Origin: Streptomyces albireticuli
GTDB taxonomy: Bacteria > Actinomycetota > Actinomycetes > Streptomycetales > Streptomycetaceae
NCBI RefSeq assembly: GCF_002192455.1
Contig: NZ_CP021744.1
Coordinates: forward strand, 2,108,001-2,172,000
Reading direction: 5' to 3'
DNA length: 64,000 nucleotides
Part shown: positions 42,994-51,602 of the stretch, one piece after another
How positions within the stretch are numbered: the stretch's first letter is position 1
How the letters are laid out: every line of letters begins with the position of its first letter
Made by a program: the position numbers and the translations under genes
The notes under the pieces: generated by a model
Database searches by the model: none
Seen by the model: the letters and a program-made list of their open reading frames with translations, nothing else
Told to the model about the DNA's origin: nothing

Positions 42994-43704
42994 TCAGGAC
43001 CAGGTGGCCACGAAGTAGCCGACGCCGTAGGGCGCCTCGTCGTGGAGCAGCGCGCCGGTCAGGCCCGCGCCCTCGCCCGCTCCCGCGAGCACCTGCCAGG
43101 GCGCCCGCCCCGCGGCCTTCAGCTCGTAGGCCAGCTCCCCGTCGATCGCCGCCAGCGCGGCACTGTCGGCGGCGCCCAGCGCCCGCGCGGCCGCCGCGTC
43201 GAAGTCCTCCGCCCGCGGGTCGAGGTAGCCGGGGGCCTTGAGGGTGCGGCAGGCGCTGCCGTCGCCCATCACCAGGAGCGCGAGCCGTTCGTCGGTCGCG
43301 GCCAGCTCACGGCCGACGGCCAGGGCACGGTCGGTCTCCAGCGGCTCGCCGACACCCAGGCCCTCCACGGGCGCGGCGGCCCAGCCCGTACGGCCCAGCA
43401 GCCACGCGGCCACGGCCAGGGACTGCGGCAGCGGCCGCTCCCCCGCGGCCTCGCCCCGCCCCAGCCGCACGTCGACGTCCACGCCGAAGCCGCGGAACGA
43501 TCCGGTGGCACCCTGCGGGTGCGGGCCGCGGCCGGAGGCGCCGGCGGGGCCGATGACGACGAGCCGGTCGGGCCGCGCGGCGGCCAGCACGCCCACGGCG
43601 TCCAGGCAGGCGGCGCGCAGGCCGTCCAGCTCGGGTGCGGCCCCCGCGGCGACCTCGGGGACGAGCAGCGGCGGACAGGGGCATACGGCGGCGGCGACAA
43701 GCAT
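42994..43704 (-). CDS. Class III extradiol dioxygenase-like (LigB fold) protein
   Basis: A 236-residue protein with the fold of class III extradiol dioxygenases (LigB/MEMO superfamily). The opening VAAAVCPCPPLLVPEVAAG replaces the usual PHxP iron-binding motif with cysteines, and LLVMGDGSACRTLKAPGY corresponds to the middle of the fold. Metal ligands are therefore incomplete and dioxygenase activity is doubtful. ATG at 43704 begins the conserved part. It follows miaB on the same strand with a terminator between. Confidence 0.72.
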   Translation of the reverse strand: MLVAAAVCPCPPLLVPEVAAGAAPELDGLRAACLDAVGVLAAARPDRLVVIGPAGASGRGPHPQGATGSFRGFGVDVDVRLGRGEAAGERPLPQSLAVAAWLLGRTGWAAAPVEGLGVGEPLETDRALAVGRELAATDERLALLVMGDGSACRTLKAPGYLDPRAEDFDAAAARALGAADSAALAAIDGELAYELKAAGRAPWQVLAGAGEGAGLTGALLHDEAPYGVGYFVATWS

Positions 43705-43790
43705 GATCCGCAGCCTAGTGGGGCGGCGGGCCCGGGTCGCGGCGGGCACCCGAGGGGCCGGGGCGTTCCTCGGCCCCTGGCCGGACGGAC

Positions 43791-43828
43791 ACGGGCCCGG
43801 GGAGCGACCGTGGTCGCTCCCCGGGCCC
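43791..43828. terminator. miaB terminator
   Basis: Perfect 18-base arms CGGGCCCGGGGAGCGACC / GGTCGCTCCCCGGGCCCG separated by two bases, directly after the miaB stop. Confidence 0.85.
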
Positions 43829-43836
43829 GGGCCGTG

Positions 43837-45330
43837 TCAGACGAGGCTGCAACCGCCGCCCGTCGGCGCGGGCAGCGGGGCCGGGGCGCCGATGCCCGGG
43901 AGGCCCAGCATCACGCCCGCCCCCTTCTCGGCCGGTGCGGCGTTGCGCTTCTCCCAGGCGTCGCCCGCGCGCGTGCGGCGCACGGCCTTGGCGGGGCCCT
44001 CGGCAAGGAGGTGGTGCGGGGCGGCGTAGGTGATCTCGACGGTCACCACGTCACCCGGGCGCACGTCCTCGTCCGGCTTGGTGAAGTGCACCAGGCGGTT
44101 GTCGGGGGCGCGGCCGGACAGGCGGTGCGTGGCGCCGTCCTTACGGCCCTCGCCCTCGGCGACCATGATCTCCAGAGTGCGGCCGACCTGCTTCTTGTTC
44201 TCGTCCCAGGAGATCTCCTCCTGGAGGGCGACGAGACGCTCGTAGCGCGCCTGCACGACCTCCTTGGGGATCTGGCCCTCCATGGTCGCGGCGGGGGTGC
44301 CCGGGCGCTTGGAGTACTGGAACGTGAAGGCGTTCGCGAAGCGGGCCTCGCGGACCACGTGCATGGTCTGCTCGAAGTCCTCCTCGGTCTCGCCGGGGAA
44401 GCCCACGATGATGTCGGTGGAGATGGCGGCGTCCGGCATGGCGGCGCGCACCTTCTCGATGATGCCCAGGAAGCGGTCCTGGCGGTACGAGCGGCGCATG
44501 GCCTTGAGCACCGGGTCCGAACCGGACTGGAGCGGCATGTGCAGCTGGTGCATCACGTTCGGCGTCTCGGCCATGGCGGCGATGACGTCGTCGGTGAAGT
44601 CGCGCGGGTGCGGCGAGGTGAAGCGCACGCGCTCCAGGCCCTCGATCTCCCCGCAGGCGCGCAGCAGCTTGGAGAAGGCCTCGCGGTCGCCCATGTCGGA
44701 GCCGTAGGCGTTGACGTTCTGCCCGAGCAGGGTGATCTCGCTGACGCCCTCGGCGACGAGCGCCTCCACCTCGGCCAGGATGTCGCCGGGGCGGCGGTCC
44801 TTCTCCTTGCCGCGCAGCGCCGGGACGATGCAGAAGGTGCAGGTGTTGTTGCAGCCGACGGAGATGGAGACCCAGGCCGCGTACGCGCTCTCGCGCCGCG
44901 TGGGCAGCGTCGAGGGGAACGCCTCCAGCGACTCGGCGATCTCGACCTGTGCCTCCTCCTGGACGCGGGCGCGCTCCAGCAGGACGGGCAGCTTGCCGAT
45001 GTTGTGCGTGCCGAAGACGACGTCGACCCAGGGGGCCCGCTTGACGATGGTGTCGCGGTCCTTCTGGGCGAGGCAGCCGCCGACGGCGATCTGCATCCCG
45101 GGCCGCTTCGTCTTCATCGGGGCCAGCCGGCCGAGATTGCCGTACAGCTTGTTGTCGGCGTTCTCCCGCACCGCGCAGGTGTTGAAGACGACCACGTCGG
45201 CGTCGCCCTCGGGGGTGCCTTCGGGCGCGCGGACATAGCCCGCGTCCTCCAGCAGGCCGGACAGCCGCTCGGAGTCATGGACGTTCATCTGGCACCCGTA
45301 GGTGCGCACCTCGTATGTCTTCGCACTCAT
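43837..45330 (-). CDS. miaB: tRNA methylthiotransferase MiaB
   Basis: A 497-residue radical-SAM enzyme adding a methylthio group to i6A37 made by MiaA. The N-terminal domain has three cluster-binding cysteines, Cys13, Cys52 and Cys86. The radical-SAM motif is CNNTCTFC (Cys160, 164, 167). A TRAM domain lies near residues 375-445 ([15 protein letters not shown] to VTVEITYA). An extra C-terminal tail ends GGGCSLV. ATG at 45330. Together with miaA this supports accurate reading of UNN codons, including TTA. Confidence 0.97.
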   Translation of the reverse strand: MSAKTYEVRTYGCQMNVHDSERLSGLLEDAGYVRAPEGTPEGDADVVVFNTCAVRENADNKLYGNLGRLAPMKTKRPGMQIAVGGCLAQKDRDTIVKRAPWVDVVFGTHNIGKLPVLLERARVQEEAQVEIAESLEAFPSTLPTRRESAYAAWVSISVGCNNTCTFCIVPALRGKEKDRRPGDILAEVEALVAEGVSEITLLGQNVNAYGSDMGDREAFSKLLRACGEIEGLERVRFTSPHPRDFTDDVIAAMAETPNVMHQLHMPLQSGSDPVLKAMRRSYRQDRFLGIIEKVRAAMPDAAISTDIIVGFPGETEEDFEQTMHVVREARFANAFTFQYSKRPGTPAATMEGQIPKEVVQARYERLVALQEEISWDENKKQVGRTLEIMVAEGEGRKDGATHRLSGRAPDNRLVHFTKPDEDVRPGDVVTVEITYAAPHHLLAEGPAKAVRRTRAGDAWEKRNAAPAEKGAGVMLGLPGIGAPAPLPAPTGGGCSLV

Positions 45331-45506
45331 CTCAATCGACCAGGGTACGTGGTCACCCGGACAGCCCGCCCCTTCCCTTCCCCTTCCCGCTCCTCCTCCC
45401 GCGCGCGTACCCCACGCGCGGCGCTCCGCGGCCCGTGCGACCGGTCCGGGTGGCGTCCTGTGTCAAGGCACTGCCGAAGCCCGGCCGGGCCTGGCAGGAT
45501 CCGCCC

Positions 45507-46505
45507 ATGGTTCCCCGACTCCCACGCCTCGGCGGGCGCCGCGCCGTACGGGCCGGCGCCGCGGCGGCCCTCGCGCTCGCGCTGTTCCTGTGGTGGCTCG
45601 TGTCCCTGCACGGCACGTCGTCGCCCGCGGGGCGGCTGTCGTTCGCCACAGGGGTCCCGACCGGGGTGTACGCGAAGTACGGCGATCTGCTGAAGGAGGA
45701 CCTGGGCCACGACATGCCCGACCTGGAGGTGCGGCTCAGGAGCAGCCAGGGGTCGCTGGACAACCTCCAGCAGCTCACGTCGGGGAAGGCGGACTTCACC
45801 CTGGCCACCGCCGACTCGGTGGCCACCTACCAGGACCGGCGGCAGCCGGGCGCGGAGGGGCTGCGGGCGTGCGCGCGGCTCTACGACGACTACATCCAGC
45901 TGGTGGTCGAGAAGGACTCCGCGGTGCGGTCGGCGCGGGACCTCAAGGGGCTGCGGGTCGGTGTCGGCACGGACGACTCGGGCGTGCAGCTGATCACGCG
46001 GCGGCTGCTGAAGGCCGCCGGGCTGGACTTCGACAAGGACATAACGCCGGTGCGGGTCGGCATCGACCGGATGCCGGGCCTGCTGGAGAGCGGGGAGCTC
46101 GACGCGTTCTTCTGGTCCGGCGGCCTGCCGACGAACGCCGTGTCGGCACTGGGACGGCGGATGTCCATCCGGCTCGTCCAGCTGGGCGACCTGATCGGCC
46201 CGCTGCACACGCTGGGGCCGGAGACGCGCTTCTACCGGGCGGCGGTCATGCCGGTCGACGCCTATCCGGAGCTGCGGGCCTCGCAGTCGGTGAAGACGAT
46301 AGCGGTCGCGAATCTCCTGATGACCATGGACAGCGCGGACCCGGAGCTGGCGGAGAGCGTCACCCGCTCGGTGATGAACAGTCGCGACCGCATAGGGCAG
46401 AAGGTGCACGCGGCGCAGAAAGTGGACCTCCGGACGGCGATTTTCACGGACCCCCTGGACCTCCACAAGGGAGCCCGGCGCTACTACCTGTCGGTGAAGC
46501 CCTAG
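45507..46505 (+). CDS. TAXI-family solute-binding protein (membrane-anchored)
   Basis: A 332-residue periplasmic-binding-type protein of the TRAP-associated TAXI family. An N-terminal hydrophobic helix (RAGAAAALALALFLWWLVSLHG) without a clear cleavage site or lipobox suggests a membrane anchor. Family motifs are FATGVPTGVYAKYGDLL, SQGSLDNLQQLTSGKADFTLATADS and LKGLRVGVGTDDSGVQLITRRLL. No TRAP permease gene is in the window. ATG at 45507 follows AGGA. It is convergent with gluK; a ligand-sensing role beside the kinase is possible. Confidence 0.83.
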   Translation: MVPRLPRLGGRRAVRAGAAAALALALFLWWLVSLHGTSSPAGRLSFATGVPTGVYAKYGDLLKEDLGHDMPDLEVRLRSSQGSLDNLQQLTSGKADFTLATADSVATYQDRRQPGAEGLRACARLYDDYIQLVVEKDSAVRSARDLKGLRVGVGTDDSGVQLITRRLLKAAGLDFDKDITPVRVGIDRMPGLLESGELDAFFWSGGLPTNAVSALGRRMSIRLVQLGDLIGPLHTLGPETRFYRAAVMPVDAYPELRASQSVKTIAVANLLMTMDSADPELAESVTRSVMNSRDRIGQKVHAAQKVDLRTAIFTDPLDLHKGARRYYLSVKP

Positions 46506-46552
46506 GACGCGGTGCCACCGGCCGTCGACCCATGACCATGGACCGAAGGCAT

Positions 46553-47992
46553 TCACTTGTGCGAATGCGGGCCCTTGCTTCCCTTGTCGGCCTCGCCGCA
46601 GTGGCGCGGCACCCTGATCACCGCCCGCAGCCCCTGCGGCTCGTTCGGCGCGTAGGAGAGCGTGGCGCCGCCGGCCGCGAGGAGGGCACGGGAGATCGAC
46701 AGACCGAGCCCCGAGCCCGAGACGTTCTGATGGCGGCCGCTGCGCCAGAAGCGGTCGCCGATCCGGGTCAGCTCGTCCTCGGTGAGGCCGGGGCCGCCGT
46801 CGGCGACCGTGATGCCCACGGTGTCGGCCTCCACGGCGACGCTGACCTCGACGTAGGCCTCCGCGGGCGTGAACTTGAGGGCGTTGTCGACCACGGCGTC
46901 GAGGGCGCTGGAGAGGGCCACCGGATCGGCCCAGCCGGTGGCCGCGGCCGGGCCGCGGTAGGTGAGGGTGACGCGCTCCCGGTCGGCGACCGGCGACCAG
47001 GCGCCCACCCGGTCGGTGACGATCTCCGCTATGTCCGCGAGCTGGAGGTCCGCAGCCGCGTGCTCGGCCAGGGCGAGATCGAGCAGGTCGTCGAGGACGC
47101 GGGCGAGGCGCTTGCCCTCGGTGCGGACGGACGCGATCTCCTCATGGCCGTCCGGCAGGTCGAGGGCGAGCAGCTCGATGCGCAGCAGCAGGGCGGAGAG
47201 GGGGTTGCGCAGCTGGTGCGAGGCATCTGCGACGAAGGCGCGCTGCTGCTCCAGGACCGTCTCGACGTTGTCGGCCATCTCGTTGAACGACCGGGCCAGG
47301 CGGCGCAGCTCGGGCGGTCCGCTGTCCACCGCGACGCGGGAGTTCATCCGGCCCGTGGCTATGCCGTGCGTGGCCGCGTCGAGGGTCCGTACGGGCCGCA
47401 GCACCCAGCCGGTGAGGCGGAAGGCGGCGGCCACCGCGACGAGCATGGCCGCGGTCTCCCCGGCCACCAGCAGCAGCCAGGAGTGCAGGATCCTGGAGCG
47501 CAGCGCCCCGGTCGGCGAGTCGGTGACGACGACGGCGACCACGTCGCCGTCCCGGATGACCGGCGAGGCGACGGTCAGCCGGGTGTGCCGTAACGGCCAG
47601 ACCTGGCTGGGGTCGTGGCTGCGCCGGCCCGCCAGGGCCTCCTGGAAGGCGCGCTGCCCCTCACCCTCGCGCGGTACGGCCCAGCCCCCCGGGGCGACAG
47701 CCATGGCCCGTCCGTCGCGGTAGAAGATGCCCACCTTGATGTCGTAGACGTCCTCGTAGCGCAGGAGTTCGTCGCGCAAGGTGTTGAGGCGCTCGTCGTT
47801 CCCCGCGTCGGGGTCGAACGGCCGGGCGGTGACGTACTGGGCGAGCGAGGCGAAGCGGGCGGTGTCGTCGATGCGGTCGACGACCAGCCGCTGCTGCTCG
47901 GCCGCGGCGATGCTGCCGGCCAGCGGGAAGCCCAGGGCCAGCAGGACGCCCGCGAGCAGGACGATGAGGAGCGGGAGGAGTCGGGTGCGCAC
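46553..47992 (-). CDS. gluK: Sensor histidine kinase of the glutamate-responsive system
   Basis: A 479-residue kinase. Transmembrane helices are at about residues 5-25 and 171-194, enclosing an extracellular sensor domain. HAMP follows, then the phospho-accepting His259 (FVADASHQLRNPL). The ATPase domain has VVDNALKFTPAE, DGGPGL and GSGLGLSISRALL. Codon 134 is TTA (47593-47591), the rare leucine codon read only by the bldA tRNA. GTG at 47992 lies 15 bases after the gluR stop. By position it matches S. coelicolor GluK, reported to sense glutamate and control gluABCD. Confidence 0.88.
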   Translation of the reverse strand: MRTRLLPLLIVLLAGVLLALGFPLAGSIAAAEQQRLVVDRIDDTARFASLAQYVTARPFDPDAGNDERLNTLRDELLRYEDVYDIKVGIFYRDGRAMAVAPGGWAVPREGEGQRAFQEALAGRRSHDPSQVWPLRHTRLTVASPVIRDGDVVAVVVTDSPTGALRSRILHSWLLLVAGETAAMLVAVAAAFRLTGWVLRPVRTLDAATHGIATGRMNSRVAVDSGPPELRRLARSFNEMADNVETVLEQQRAFVADASHQLRNPLSALLLRIELLALDLPDGHEEIASVRTEGKRLARVLDDLLDLALAEHAAADLQLADIAEIVTDRVGAWSPVADRERVTLTYRGPAAATGWADPVALSSALDAVVDNALKFTPAEAYVEVSVAVEADTVGITVADGGPGLTEDELTRIGDRFWRSGRHQNVSGSGLGLSISRALLAAGGATLSYAPNEPQGLRAVIRVPRHCGEADKGSKGPHSHK

Positions 47993-48007
47993 GGGTCAGA
48001 CCGGCCG

Positions 48008-48718
48008 TCACGCGGCCGGGACGACGATTTTGTAGCCGACGCCGCGCACCGTCTCGATGAGGGCGGGCATCCGCAGCTTGGCGCGGAGCGAGGCGACGTG
48101 CACCTCCAGCGTGCGCCCCGTGCCCTCCCAACTGGTGCGCCAGACCTCACTGATGATCTGTTCACGGCGGAAGACGACGCCCGGGCGCTGGGCGAGCAGG
48201 GCCAGCAGGTCGAACTCCTTACGGGTGAGCGGGACGGTGGCGCCGCCCACGGAGACCTGGCGGTTGGGGAGCTCGATGGTGAGCGGGCCCAGCCGCAGGG
48301 GCTGCGGCGCCTCGCTGCCGCGCTGCTCCTCGGTGCCCGCGCTGTCGGTGGGCGGGGTACGGCGGGCCACCGCGTGGATGCGGGCGAGGAGTTCGCCGGT
48401 GTCGTAGGGCTTCACCACGTAGTCGTCGGCGCCGAGGTTGAGTCCGTGGATCTTCGACCGGGTGTCGGCGCGGGCGGTGACCATGATGACGGGCGTGGTG
48501 GTGCGCTTGCGGATCTTGCCGCAGACCTCGAAGCCGTCCTGGTCGGGCAGGCCGAGGTCGAGCAGGACGACGGCGAACGGCGCGCCCGTGTCGGGCAGCA
48601 GCGCGCGCAAAGCCTCCTCGCCGCTGCGGGCGTGCGTGACGTAGAAGCCGTGCCGGGCGAGGACGGCCGCCAGGGCCGCGGCCACATGGTCGTCGTCCTC
48701 CACGAGCAGAAGTCTCAT
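48008..48718 (-). CDS. gluR: OmpR-family response regulator of the glutamate system
   Basis: A 236-residue response regulator. The receiver domain has the phospho-accepting Asp54 (VVLLDLGLPD), with acidic pocket EDDD and Lys in VVKPYDTGEL. The C-terminal OmpR-type winged helix (residues about 135-236) includes LTRKEFDLLALLAQRPGVVFRREQIISEVW and RTLEVHVASLRAKLR. ATG at 48718 follows GGAGGGAGG. Followed by gluK in the same operon and divergent from gluABCD. A tandem 11-base repeat lies upstream. Confidence 0.9.
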   Translation of the reverse strand: MRLLLVEDDDHVAAALAAVLARHGFYVTHARSGEEALRALLPDTGAPFAVVLLDLGLPDQDGFEVCGKIRKRTTTPVIMVTARADTRSKIHGLNLGADDYVVKPYDTGELLARIHAVARRTPPTDSAGTEEQRGSEAPQPLRLGPLTIELPNRQVSVGGATVPLTRKEFDLLALLAQRPGVVFRREQIISEVWRTSWEGTGRTLEVHVASLRAKLRMPALIETVRGVGYKIVVPAA

Positions 48719-48746
48719 CCGCCTCCCTCCGTCCGGCTCGCGCGTG

Positions 48747-48768
48747 GCTGTGGCAACGCTGTGGCAAC
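48747..48768. promoter_or_regulatory. Tandem 11-base repeat, possible GluR-binding site
   Basis: GCTGTGGCAAC occurs twice with no gap (48747-48757, 48758-48768), 29-50 bases upstream of gluR. OmpR-family regulators bind such 10-11-base direct repeats as dimers. Confidence 0.55.
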
Positions 48769-49004
48769 ACCGCATCCACGCTGATGGACGCCCACCTCGT
48801 CAAGGGGGATGTAGGTGTGAGGGCGCTTCCGTTATGCAGCCGGTACGCCCGCACAACCCTTGAACACACCGTGCGCCCCCTTCACGCCGTGTGTCCCTTT
48901 GCGGCCGGATCGTTATGCTCAATTTCAGCTCAGATGTAATGACGCTGGTAGTTCACGCTCATTAGGGTCCTCCCCAACCGAGGAGGATGGAGCGAGGAAC
49001 GCCG
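48769..49004. promoter_or_regulatory. gluA promoter region
   Basis: The rest of the gluR-gluA divergent region is relatively AT-rich (48900-48970, with TTATGCT as a possible -10 element). CGTTATGC occurs twice (near 48831 and 48910). I cannot place the promoter exactly. Confidence 0.4.
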
Positions 49005-49784
49005 ATGAGCGAAGTATCGGTGACCAAGGACGCCGCGGCGGCCCCCGCGGACGCGCTGGTCGTCCTGCACAACGTGAACAAGCACTTCGGCGCGCTGCAT
49101 GTGCTCCAGGACGTCGACCTGACGATCGCGCGCGGCGAGGTCGTCGTCGTCATCGGGCCCTCGGGCTCCGGTAAGTCGACACTGTGCAGGACCATCAACC
49201 GGCTGGAGACGACCGATTCCGGATCGATCACCATCGACGGCAAGCCCCTGCCCCAGGAGGGCAAGGAGCTGGCGCGGCTGCGCGCCGACGTGGGGATGGT
49301 CTTCCAGTCGTTCAATCTCTTCGCCCACAAGACCGTCCTGGAGAACGTGACCCTGGGGCAGGTCAAGGTCCGCAGGACCGACCGCAAGCAGGCCGAGCAG
49401 AAGGCCCGCGCCCTGCTCGACCGGGTCGGGGTGGGCGCCCAGGCGGAGAAGTACCCGGCGCAGTTGTCGGGTGGTCAGCAGCAGCGGGTGGCGATCGCGC
49501 GGGCGCTGGCCATGGATCCGAAGGTGATGCTGTTCGACGAGCCGACGTCGGCGCTGGACCCGGAGATGATCAATGAGGTGCTGGAGGTCATGCAGCAGCT
49601 CGCCCGGGACGGAATGACGATGGTCGTCGTCACCCATGAGATGGGCTTCGCGCGCTCCGCCGCGAACCGGGTGGTCTTCATGGCGGACGGCCGCATCGTC
49701 GAGGAAGCCCGGCCGGACCAGTTCTTCAGCAACCCGCGCAGCGACCGGGCCAAGGACTTCCTGTCGAAGATCCTTCACCACTGA
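49005..49784 (+). CDS. gluA: Glutamate ABC transporter ATPase
   Basis: A 259-residue polar amino acid ABC ATPase. Walker A is GPSGSGKS (residues 51-58), signature LSGGQ (154-158), Walker B VMLFDEP (174-180), with the VTHEMGFAR switch region. It drives uptake through GluC-GluD. ATG at 49005 is preferred because GAGGAAC lies at proper distance; the ATG at 48987 directly abuts GAGGAGG. First gene of the gluABCD cluster. Confidence 0.93.
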   Translation: MSEVSVTKDAAAAPADALVVLHNVNKHFGALHVLQDVDLTIARGEVVVVIGPSGSGKSTLCRTINRLETTDSGSITIDGKPLPQEGKELARLRADVGMVFQSFNLFAHKTVLENVTLGQVKVRRTDRKQAEQKARALLDRVGVGAQAEKYPAQLSGGQQQRVAIARALAMDPKVMLFDEPTSALDPEMINEVLEVMQQLARDGMTMVVVTHEMGFARSAANRVVFMADGRIVEEARPDQFFSNPRSDRAKDFLSKILHH

Positions 49785-49915
49785 CCCGTCACGCCTCTTA
49801 CCCACCACCCGACGGACCGCCCGGCTCCGGAGGTATCCGACGTCTGCCGGCCCGGCGGCCACCCGCCGCCGCACCGGCCGCCTCGTCACACCCGTAGACG
49901 CAAAGGATGTTCACC

Positions 49916-50836
49916 ATGAAGCTCCGCAAAACCGCCGCAGCGGCCGCCGTGGTGCTGGCGCTCACCGCGACCGCGACCGCCTGCGGCAAGTCGGGCAGCC
50001 CCGACGACAAGGGCGACAAGGCCGGGGACAACAAGTCCGCGCCGCCCGTGCCGACCTACAAGGTGAACACCGCCGCCGACGTCAAGGAATCGCCCGTCTT
50101 CGAGAAGATCAAGGGCAAGACCATCACCATCGGCACCAAGGCCGACCAGCCCGGCCTCGGCTACCAGAACCCCGGCACCCAGAAGCGCACCGGTTTCGAC
50201 GTGGAGATCGCCCGCATGATCGCGGCCGACCTCGGCTTCGACGAGGCGCACATCAAGTGGCAGACGATTCCCTCCGAGGCCCGTGAGACGCAGATCGCCA
50301 GCGGCGGCGTCGACCTCTACGTCGGCACGTACACGATCAACGACGAGCGGAAGAAGCAGGTCGGGTTCGGCGGCCCGTACTACATCGCCGGGCAGGACCT
50401 GCTGGTGAAGGCCGACAGCGACATCAAGGGCCCGGACGACCTCAAGGGCAAGAAGGTCTGCTCGGCGAGCGGTTCCACGCCGCTCAAGCGGATCAAGGAG
50501 CCCAAGTACGGCGTGGCCGAGGCCAAGGCCCAGCAGACCTACCAGCTCTGTGTGCAGGAGGTCGTCAACGGCACGGCCGACGCCCTCACCACGGACGACT
50601 CGATCCTCAAGGGCTACGCCGCGCAGAACAAGGGCGCCCTGAAGGTCGTCGGCAACCCGTTCTCCAAGGAGCCCTACGGCGTGGGCCTCAAGAAGGAGGA
50701 CAAGGCGCTGCGGAACGCCGTCAACGACGCCCTCGAGGCCCACATGAAGAACGGCGACTGGAAGAAGGCGTACGACGCCACGCTCGGTCTCTCCGGCGTC
50801 CCGGCCTCGAACCCGCCGGCGGTCGACCGCTACTGA
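49916..50836 (+). CDS. gluB: Glutamate-binding lipoprotein
   Basis: A 306-residue extracellular substrate-binding protein, family 3. The signal peptide ends in a lipobox with Cys23 (TATACGKSG). The binding domain contains FDVEIARMIAADLGF, the Arg in SEARETQIASGGVDLYVGTYTIN and DDLKGKKVCSASGST, typical of amino-acid-binding proteins. ATG at 49916 lies nine bases after AAAGGA; the ATG at 49907 overlaps that site. It is followed by a strong hairpin before gluC. Confidence 0.93.
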   Translation: MKLRKTAAAAAVVLALTATATACGKSGSPDDKGDKAGDNKSAPPVPTYKVNTAADVKESPVFEKIKGKTITIGTKADQPGLGYQNPGTQKRTGFDVEIARMIAADLGFDEAHIKWQTIPSEARETQIASGGVDLYVGTYTINDERKKQVGFGGPYYIAGQDLLVKADSDIKGPDDLKGKKVCSASGSTPLKRIKEPKYGVAEAKAQQTYQLCVQEVVNGTADALTTDDSILKGYAAQNKGALKVVGNPFSKEPYGVGLKKEDKALRNAVNDALEAHMKNGDWKKAYDATLGLSGVPASNPPAVDRY

Positions 50837-50863
50837 CGGTCGGCGTCCGACCGGTCCCGCGGC

Positions 50864-50910
50864 GGCGGCCGGAGCCCTGGACCTCACCGGTCCACGGGGC
50901 TCCGGCCGCC
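50864..50910 (+). terminator. Intercistronic hairpin between gluB and gluC
   Basis: Outer arms GGCGGCCGGAGCCC / GGGCTCCGGCCGCC, inner arms TGGACC / GGTCCA, with a 5-base loop and a small bulge. Inside an operon this would partly terminate or protect the upstream mRNA, giving more binding protein than permease. Confidence 0.65.
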
Positions 50911-50951
50911 GGGGCCGCTGATACCCGCCACGCGATTTCCGGAGACTTGAC

Positions 50952-51602
50952 TTGAACGTTTTGTCGGACAACTTTGCGATGTTCCGCGAAGGCTTTCTCG
51001 GCACCGTCGAGCTGACGGCGCTCAGCGCTCTGCTCGCCCTCGTGCTGGGCACCCTGATCGCGGCGTTCCGCGTCTCTCCGGTGCCCGCCCTGCGCGTCTT
51101 CGGCACCGCCTGGGTGACGTTGCTGCGCAACACCCCCCTGGTCCTGCTCTTCCTCGTCGTCACCCTGGGCCTGCCGGCCCTCGGCCTCAAGGGGTGGGAC
51201 TCCTTCTGGCTCGCCGTGATGGCGCTGGGCTGCTACACCTCGGCGTTCGTCTGCGAGGCCATCCGGTCCGGCATCAACACGGTGCCGGTGGGGCAGGCGG
51301 AGGCGGCCCGCTCGATCGGGATGACCTTCAGCCAGACGCTGGGCCAGATAGTCCTGCCCCAGGCGGCCCGGACGGCGATCCCGCCGATCGGCAGCCTGAT
51401 GATCGCGCTGGCCAAGAACACGGCGATCGCCTCGGGCTTCAACGTGACGGAGCTCGGATCGGTGCAGAAGACCCTCAACGCCGACGCCGGCTACAACATC
51501 TACGTGATCTTCGCCTGGATCGCGGTCTGCTACATCATCATCACTTTCGCTATCAGCGGCCTCTTCCGGCTGCTGGAGAACCGGCTGGCGGTGGCCCGAT
51601 GA
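50952..51602 (+). CDS. gluC: Glutamate ABC transporter permease
   Basis: A 216-residue polar amino acid permease (HisM-like) with about five membrane helices. The ATPase-contact motif is EAARSIGMTFSQTLGQIVLPQAARTAIPP. TTG at 50952 follows GGAG by eight bases and starts the typical MNVLSDNFAMFREGF. The stop overlaps the gluD start (ATGA). Confidence 0.93.
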   Translation: MNVLSDNFAMFREGFLGTVELTALSALLALVLGTLIAAFRVSPVPALRVFGTAWVTLLRNTPLVLLFLVVTLGLPALGLKGWDSFWLAVMALGCYTSAFVCEAIRSGINTVPVGQAEAARSIGMTFSQTLGQIVLPQAARTAIPPIGSLMIALAKNTAIASGFNVTELGSVQKTLNADAGYNIYVIFAWIAVCYIIITFAISGLFRLLENRLAVAR

